From Lachnospiraceae bacterium M18-1 (GTDB taxonomy: Bacteria > Bacillota > Clostridia > Lachnospirales > Lachnospiraceae), in NCBI GenBank assembly GCA_000403295.2, contig KE159605.1, positions 1,397,409-1,461,408 of the forward strand: a DNA stretch of 64,000 nt, in the 5' to 3' direction. Made by a program: the position numbers and the translations under genes. Within the stretch, counting starts at the first letter, position 1, and every line of letters begins with the position of its first letter. Positions 59,687-64,000 of the stretch are shown here, piece after piece. Under the pieces are notes generated by a model. That model had not been told where the DNA came from and did not search any database. It saw nothing but the letters and a program-made list of their open reading frames with translations.

Positions 59687-61966
59687 TTACAAACCCGCAA
59701 TCTGTTTCGTCTTTTGGAACGCCATACGGTAAACAATACACAGGATCCCGGTGATACCCGCCATCAGCAGAACCTCCATCAGCAGCATTTTCACCTCAAA
59801 CGCCTGCAGGCTCATATCGTTAAAATATGTCAGGAACAGGGAGAAGATGCCGACGATCATACACCCTGCAGCCACGGGATATGCGAAGATCTTCCGAAGC
59901 TGTACCATAATGACCCTTTCTACGTAGGCGTTGTCGGCTCCGAGTTTTCTCAGGTCTTCAAAAAGCCGGCGGTTGTCCATGACGATCGTTATGCTCCTGA
60001 TATAACTCATGATCCCTGCGGCGGTCAGTGAGATAATGGAAATATAAAGGCTGAGCAGTACGAAAACCGCGACAATTTCCATGGCATCCGCCTGCATCAG
60101 GACTTTGGAAAAGGGGGCATATTTCCAGTCATCGGTCAATTGGGTGTTGTCCGGCGACAGGTCGATTTCCCCGGCGTAGCCATATTCTTCCCCCGCCGAC
60201 AGCGCCAGCATTTCCTCATGGGCGTCATATAAGGCATAATGCTTAGAGAGTGAGGTCGCATGGGCAATATATTCTTGCTTTAATGCATCTGCAAAATCGT
60301 ACATTGCCGTACAGAGCCTGCCCGTATTGCAGGTACATTTTTCGGCGGACAATGTATCGCCGCCTGCCGCAGTACGATGTCCGGCTGCCGGGGCCGGATC
60401 GGTATCATGGGAAAGCGCCTTGCTGCCGGACTGCACATGCCTGGCATTGAACAAGATATGCTTTTCCCGCCATTCGTCCGTCAGCCCATCGGAAAATTTC
60501 TGATAATCCTCATCGGACAATATAAATGCAAACGGTTCGCTGGTCAATGCAAGATTATCAAATTCCACGGTTCCGCAGAAGCGCGGCTTTAGATACTCTC
60601 CTGCCGCCGGATGTCTGACTGCATTCAGGCAGTCCGCACTCACCCAGATATTTTCCTGATATCCGGTACTCGTAATGGTCAGATATTCCCCTTCTTTCAA
60701 GGATATGGACGTACCCGAGATTCTTGTAAAATCAGAAGCCGAAATAAAAGAAGCCAGTTTTTCATTTTCCACGTCAAAATACCGTTTCTGGCTGTCCATA
60801 TCCCGTCCGGTATAGCGGACGATCAGCTCCAGCGAGCAGAGCTCTTCATACCCGGAAGGTGTTTTTGCATCCGGATCTTCCTGCAGGGTTCCCGCTTCGT
60901 CCGCCGGAGTCCGTCCGGTAAATTCCACCCCGTATTTTTCCGCCAGAGCCTCAATCTCCTCCCTGCCGATCTGTGCCTCCAAAACCGGATAATGCAGGGA
61001 ATAATCATAGGCCGCTCCGCTGCCTCCCTCCGTGGCGCTGTAATAATACATCACTCCCCAGAAGGCCGCCAGCACCATTACAAATACAAGCATGGCGATG
61101 ACACACATATTCCGGGTAGTCTGTCTGGCCGTAAAACGCATCAGGTTGGTGGAAATGATATTGTCATAATATTTTTCCGGGTTCTTCCCTTTTTGGGAGC
61201 GGCCCACCGCGCTCAATATGATCAGGTACAGGCCTGCCGCACAGAGCAGGTAGACGGCGTTCCAGATCGCCGGCATCCCCTGCCGGAATAACAGGACGCT
61301 CAGCTGGGGAACGGCTATGGCAAGAAAAAGTCCCGACGCCGTCAGCAGGAACCCAAGCTTTCCGCTCCAGGGCCTGATCTCCCGGACCATTTCCGTTTTT
61401 CGGGAATCATTCAGGATATCCATGATATTCGCCCGGCGGATGAAACGGATTCCCAAAAGCAGAATGCAAAGGGAAAGTGCTGCCGAGAACAAAAGTCCTG
61501 CAAATACCCCTGCAAACCCAAGCCGGTACTGCATCTGCGCCGTGTTGATCACCAGCGTCCGGAACAGCTTCCAGATCAGCCAGGATACAGGCACTGCCAG
61601 TAAGATTCCCCCCAAAATGTATTTTACTGTAACTGCGCTCAGCTCCTCGAACAGCTTCCAGGCCAGATCCTTTTTTTGTGCGCCCAGCGCCAGCATGACC
61701 CCAAATTCCCTGCTTTTCTTGCGGAAAAATAAACTGCTTCCATACACAGTGAAGATCAGGCAGCCAATCACCACCACGCCCAGCATCAGCCACATCAGTT
61801 TACGCGTGTCCCCGCCCGGCGGCAGGAATCCTTGGATGGATGGTGATAAATACATCATCGTAAAAGAAGACACCAAAAGTACAGACAGCAGAACGCAGAT
61901 CCCAAGCATCCGGTACTGCTCCTGATTTTTCCTTCGCAGCTTTGCCGTAATCCTACTCATGGTCAT
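59687..61966 (-). CDS. ABC transporter permease, FtsX/BceB-like
   Basis: ATG 61964-61966 (MTMSRITAKLRRKNQEQYRM) has GGAGGTGA five bases upstream and overlaps the ATPase stop. About 759 residues: N-terminal membrane segment (LGICVLLSVLLVSSFTMMYL), a block with YGSSLFFRKKSREFGVMLAL, two more FtsX segments, a large external domain (about residues 330-600), and a C-terminal FtsX block. The MxLGxxKKDL motif (MLALGAQKKDL) is typical of BceB-type bacitracin or lantibiotic exporters. Confidence 0.9.
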   Translation of the reverse strand: MTMSRITAKLRRKNQEQYRMLGICVLLSVLLVSSFTMMYLSPSIQGFLPPGGDTRKLMWLMLGVVVIGCLIFTVYGSSLFFRKKSREFGVMLALGAQKKDLAWKLFEELSAVTVKYILGGILLAVPVSWLIWKLFRTLVINTAQMQYRLGFAGVFAGLLFSAALSLCILLLGIRFIRRANIMDILNDSRKTEMVREIRPWSGKLGFLLTASGLFLAIAVPQLSVLLFRQGMPAIWNAVYLLCAAGLYLIILSAVGRSQKGKNPEKYYDNIISTNLMRFTARQTTRNMCVIAMLVFVMVLAAFWGVMYYYSATEGGSGAAYDYSLHYPVLEAQIGREEIEALAEKYGVEFTGRTPADEAGTLQEDPDAKTPSGYEELCSLELIVRYTGRDMDSQKRYFDVENEKLASFISASDFTRISGTSISLKEGEYLTITSTGYQENIWVSADCLNAVRHPAAGEYLKPRFCGTVEFDNLALTSEPFAFILSDEDYQKFSDGLTDEWREKHILFNARHVQSGSKALSHDTDPAPAAGHRTAAGGDTLSAEKCTCNTGRLCTAMYDFADALKQEYIAHATSLSKHYALYDAHEEMLALSAGEEYGYAGEIDLSPDNTQLTDDWKYAPFSKVLMQADAMEIVAVFVLLSLYISIISLTAAGIMSYIRSITIVMDNRRLFEDLRKLGADNAYVERVIMVQLRKIFAYPVAAGCMIVGIFSLFLTYFNDMSLQAFEVKMLLMEVLLMAGITGILCIVYRMAFQKTKQIAGL

Positions 61967-62741
61967 CACTGTCACCTCCATCAATCCGGCCGGAGGGCAT
62001 CCTGCTGTCCGACAGGGTGCGGATCGTGTTCAGAAGTTCATCCATAAATTCCCGCCTGGCGCCGCTTCTTGTGAGTTCCCCATATATCCGTCCGTCTTTC
62101 AGGACCACCACCCTGTCGCAGAAGGAGGCCGCAAAACTGTCATGGGTCACCATGAAAATGGTTGCGCCCATTTCCTTTTTTGCCTGTAAAAATGCATCGA
62201 TCACCGCCTTGCAGGATTTGCTGTCCAGATTCCCGGTCGGCTCATCGGCCAGGATGACATAAGGCTGGTTCATCAGCGCCCTTGCTACGGCAGTGCGCTG
62301 CTTCTCGCCGCCGGAGACTTCGGCTGGATATTTATCCACGATCTTCTCAATGCCGAAAAGGCGGCAGATATTTTTCGCTTTTTCTTCCATCTGTAAGACC
62401 GGACGGCGGGCAATGATCTGCGGAAGACAGATATTTTCAAAAATACTCAGTCCGTCTAAAAGCATGAAATCCTGAAATACAAACCCCATCTGCCGGTTGC
62501 GGACCCTGGCGAGCTCTGTCTCTTTCAGATGCGAGATGTCATGGCCGGCCAGAGAGATTTCCCCCTGATCGTGAGGGACAAAGCAGGAGATACAGTTGAG
62601 AAGCGTGGTCTTTCCCGAACCGGAAGGACCCATGACAGCCACAAATTCTCCCTTCTCCACTTCCAGCGATACATCCTTTAATACGGGATATACCTGATTT
62701 CCCGATGAATAGCTTTTTGACAAATGCTTGACCTGCAGCAT
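61953..62741 (-). CDS. ABC transporter ATPase, BceA-like
   Basis: ATG 62739-62741 (MLQVKHLSKSYSSGNQVYPV) with GAGGAGGA upstream. About 262 residues: [57 protein letters not shown] and MVTHDSFAASFCDRVVVL. Couples ATP to the FtsX permease, probably for peptide-antibiotic resistance or sensing. Translationally coupled to the permease. Divergent from the LytTR response regulator gene, a likely controller. Confidence 0.93.
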   Translation of the reverse strand: MLQVKHLSKSYSSGNQVYPVLKDVSLEVEKGEFVAVMGPSGSGKTTLLNCISCFVPHDQGEISLAGHDISHLKETELARVRNRQMGFVFQDFMLLDGLSIFENICLPQIIARRPVLQMEEKAKNICRLFGIEKIVDKYPAEVSGGEKQRTAVARALMNQPYVILADEPTGNLDSKSCKAVIDAFLQAKKEMGATIFMVTHDSFAASFCDRVVVLKDGRIYGELTRSGARREFMDELLNTIRTLSDSRMPSGRIDGGDSDDHE

Positions 62742-62936
62742 AGAATAATTCCTCCTCATATCCTATTTTTCATATCCGGGGGCCTCCTGATCGGACGGAG
62801 TCCGCCCGGCAGGGGCACGCATTGCGGTGTGCCCTCCGATCAATGCTATTTTAACAAAATGCACGAAAGGGCGCATTTCCGCAAATGTCATGTTTTGCAC
62901 AGATTTTGTAATGTTTGGGTATCTATTCATGGTGTG

Positions 62937-62990
62937 GTTACTGTGAGCACCCAAAGGGTGTGAACAGTAACGGTGTGACCTGTAACCAGG
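62937..62990. repeat. Palindrome family D, copy upstream of BceAB-like operon
   Basis: GTTACTGTGAGCACCC (62937-62952) pairs imperfectly with GGGTGTGAACAGTAAC (62956-62971), followed by GGTGTGACCTGTAACC. It lies in the divergent 434-base gap between the ATPase and LytTR genes. Confidence 0.75.
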
Positions 62991-63104
62991 ACATTTCAGG
63001 CAAAACCTTGTTTACAAACTCCTGCTTCTTTTGTAAAATACTTTCTAGCGCATGTTTGAAAATTCAGGCAAGTTATTTTAACGAAATATGAATGAGACAC
63101 TACA

Positions 63105-63145
63105 CCACAGCAGACGTAAAAGTGCGTCAGCACGGTTTTTTCGAA
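63105..63145. repeat. Family C repeat, copy 2 (partial)
   Basis: CAGCAGACGTAAAAGTGCGT and CAGCACGGTTTTTTCGAAT match in inverse orientation the block at 44003-44039 with only a few differences. It lies just upstream of the LytTR gene. Confidence 0.7.
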
Positions 63146-63175
63146 TGGAAAAGCGGATGGAAGGGGAAATGAGAG

Positions 63176-63880
63176 ATGATCAATATTGGAATCTGTGACG
63201 ATGAAGCACACTTGCGGAAATCGCTCCGCCTTCTGCTGGAAACGAAACTGCAGTTGATGGGGGAAGATTACCGCATGTTCGAATATGACTCCGGAGAGGC
63301 GCTGGCCGCAGACGGAGGTACAGCATGGCCTGATATTTTATTTCTGGATATTGAGATGAAGCAATTAAGCGGCATGGACACCGCAAGGCTTTTGAGAAAG
63401 AAGGATGCCAGGACAATCCTTATTTTTGTGACTGCCTATCCTGACTTTGTATTTCAGGGATATGAGGTTCATGCGTTCCATTATATTTTAAAGCCTTACG
63501 ATGAACATAAGATCCAAACTGTACTGGAGCAGGCGCTGAAAGAGCTTGGGAAGAGCCGGGAGCAGTTCTTTGCATTCGAACACAAGTCCGGCGCCTTAAA
63601 GATCCCCTTGAAAAAGATTCTGGCATTTTCCAGTGACAGAAGGAAGGTGGCCGTTGTACTCAATGACGGGAAAACGCTGGATTTTTATGGGAAACTGGAT
63701 GACGTAGAGAAAAAGCTGCCGGATTATTTTATCCGCTGCCATAACCGGCATCTGGTGAACCTGAATCATGTGGACGGTCTGGAAAAAGACTGCTGTATCT
63801 GCGGGACGATGCAGATTCCTGTAAGCCGCGCCTGCCGCCGGAATCTGGAGATTGCGTTTGCACGGCTGCTGCTGCAGTAA
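63176..63880 (+). CDS. LytTR-family response regulator (AgrA/VirR type)
   Basis: 234 residues. Receiver domain with acidic pocket CDDE (about 7-10), phospho-acceptor Asp58 in ILFLDIEM, FVTAYPDF and KPYD. The LytTR DNA-binding domain follows (ALKIPLKKILAFSSDRRKVA, FIRCHNRHLVNLNHVDGLEK). The next gene starts a sensor protein, so this is a two-component system, perhaps quorum- or antibiotic-responsive, possibly controlling the divergent ABC exporter. Confidence 0.94.
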   Translation: MINIGICDDEAHLRKSLRLLLETKLQLMGEDYRMFEYDSGEALAADGGTAWPDILFLDIEMKQLSGMDTARLLRKKDARTILIFVTAYPDFVFQGYEVHAFHYILKPYDEHKIQTVLEQALKELGKSREQFFAFEHKSGALKIPLKKILAFSSDRRKVAVVLNDGKTLDFYGKLDDVEKKLPDYFIRCHNRHLVNLNHVDGLEKDCCICGTMQIPVSRACRRNLEIAFARLLLQ

Positions 63881-63902
63881 AGCAAAAAGGAGGACGATTC
63901 TC

Positions 63903-64000
63903 ATGGATTTTTTGTCTGTGCTCACTTATCTGGGCAATATCCCCAATCTGGTGCAGGGATATTTGTTTTTCCGGATCCTCTGCCGTTTCGCAAAAATACG
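63903..64000 (+). CDS. Putative sensor kinase, N-terminus (runs off window)
   Basis: ATG 63903 behind AAGGAGGA begins MDFLSVLTYLGNIPNLVQGY, hydrophobic from the start, 22 bases after the LytTR gene. The GHKL/AgrC identity is inferred from position only. Confidence 0.6.
   Translation, partial: MDFLSVLTYLGNIPNLVQGYLFFRILCRFAKI

Noticed and set aside
1-64000. CRISPR array, tRNA or rRNA genes
   Set aside because: I saw no regularly spaced direct repeats, no cloverleaf with CCA-type end and no rRNA core sequence while reading both strands.

Overview
The window looks like a chromosomal segment of a Gram-positive anaerobe of the Lachnospiraceae (Clostridia). The basis is strong AGGAGG-type ribosome binding sites, many lipoproteins, a monomeric [FeFe] hydrogenase, BlaI/M56, LytTR and DUF4173/DUF2975 modules, and GBS-Bsp-like repeat proteins. 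This is inference from gene content; no rRNA or tRNA gene is visible. Moderately GC-rich core genes are interrupted by AT-richer islands.

Layout. 0-5.8 kb: ABC exporter (two FtsX-type permeases and an ATPase) under a BlaI repressor and an M56 sensor peptidase. 5.9-11.5 kb: ECF sigma factor, membrane protein and ABC-2 exporter whose ATPase gene is cut by a 2.16-kb IS4-like element. 11.5-16.9 kb: AraR-type regulator beside a ChvE/GguA/GguB sugar ABC operon. 17-24 kb: DUF2975/XRE/DUF4173 set, a second ECF sigma factor with a DUF4367-like partner, and a NitT/TauT-type ABC pair without binding protein. 23.8-31.8 kb: lipoprotein, Bsp-repeat/transglutaminase protein, XRE regulator, aroB, DUF2804, hemolysin III. 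31.9-33.5 kb: first copy of an unclassified 1,638-bp insertion element. 33.6-36.7 kb: nucleotidyltransferase, group-B-like [FeFe] hydrogenase, DUF4253. 37.1-39.95 kb: AT-rich ArsR/permease/thioredoxin island apparently placed between a truncated merR gene and an MFS remnant. 40.6-46.8 kb: TSUP exporter, glycerate kinase, GltS-like symporter, C69 peptidase, CdaR regulator. 47-50.5 kb: eutH, decayed genes, Fic protein, ClpP-like remnant. 50.6-59.2 kb: LacI-controlled nucleoside/sugar locus (aldo-keto reductase, guanine deaminase remnant, BMP-type ABC transporter, RbsB-like protein, rbsD), broken by a deletion fusion and by the second copy of the 1,638-bp element. 59.7-64 kb: BceAB-like exporter and a divergent LytTR two-component system.

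The most unusual material is mobile and repetitive. The two identical 1,638-bp elements carry a 500-residue protein with no transposase signature that I recognise, no evident terminal inverted repeats, and CCTAA on both sides of both copies. Their Shine-Dalgarno is masked by an upstream arm that only read-through transcripts would contain. Several families of hairpin-forming intergenic repeats are scattered through the window, mostly directly at gene 3' ends, where they supply stop codons and C-terminal tails. In one family a conserved core sits between long arms that differ from copy to copy yet remain self-complementary.

All assignments rest on reading the sequence and remembered family motifs; no database search was run.
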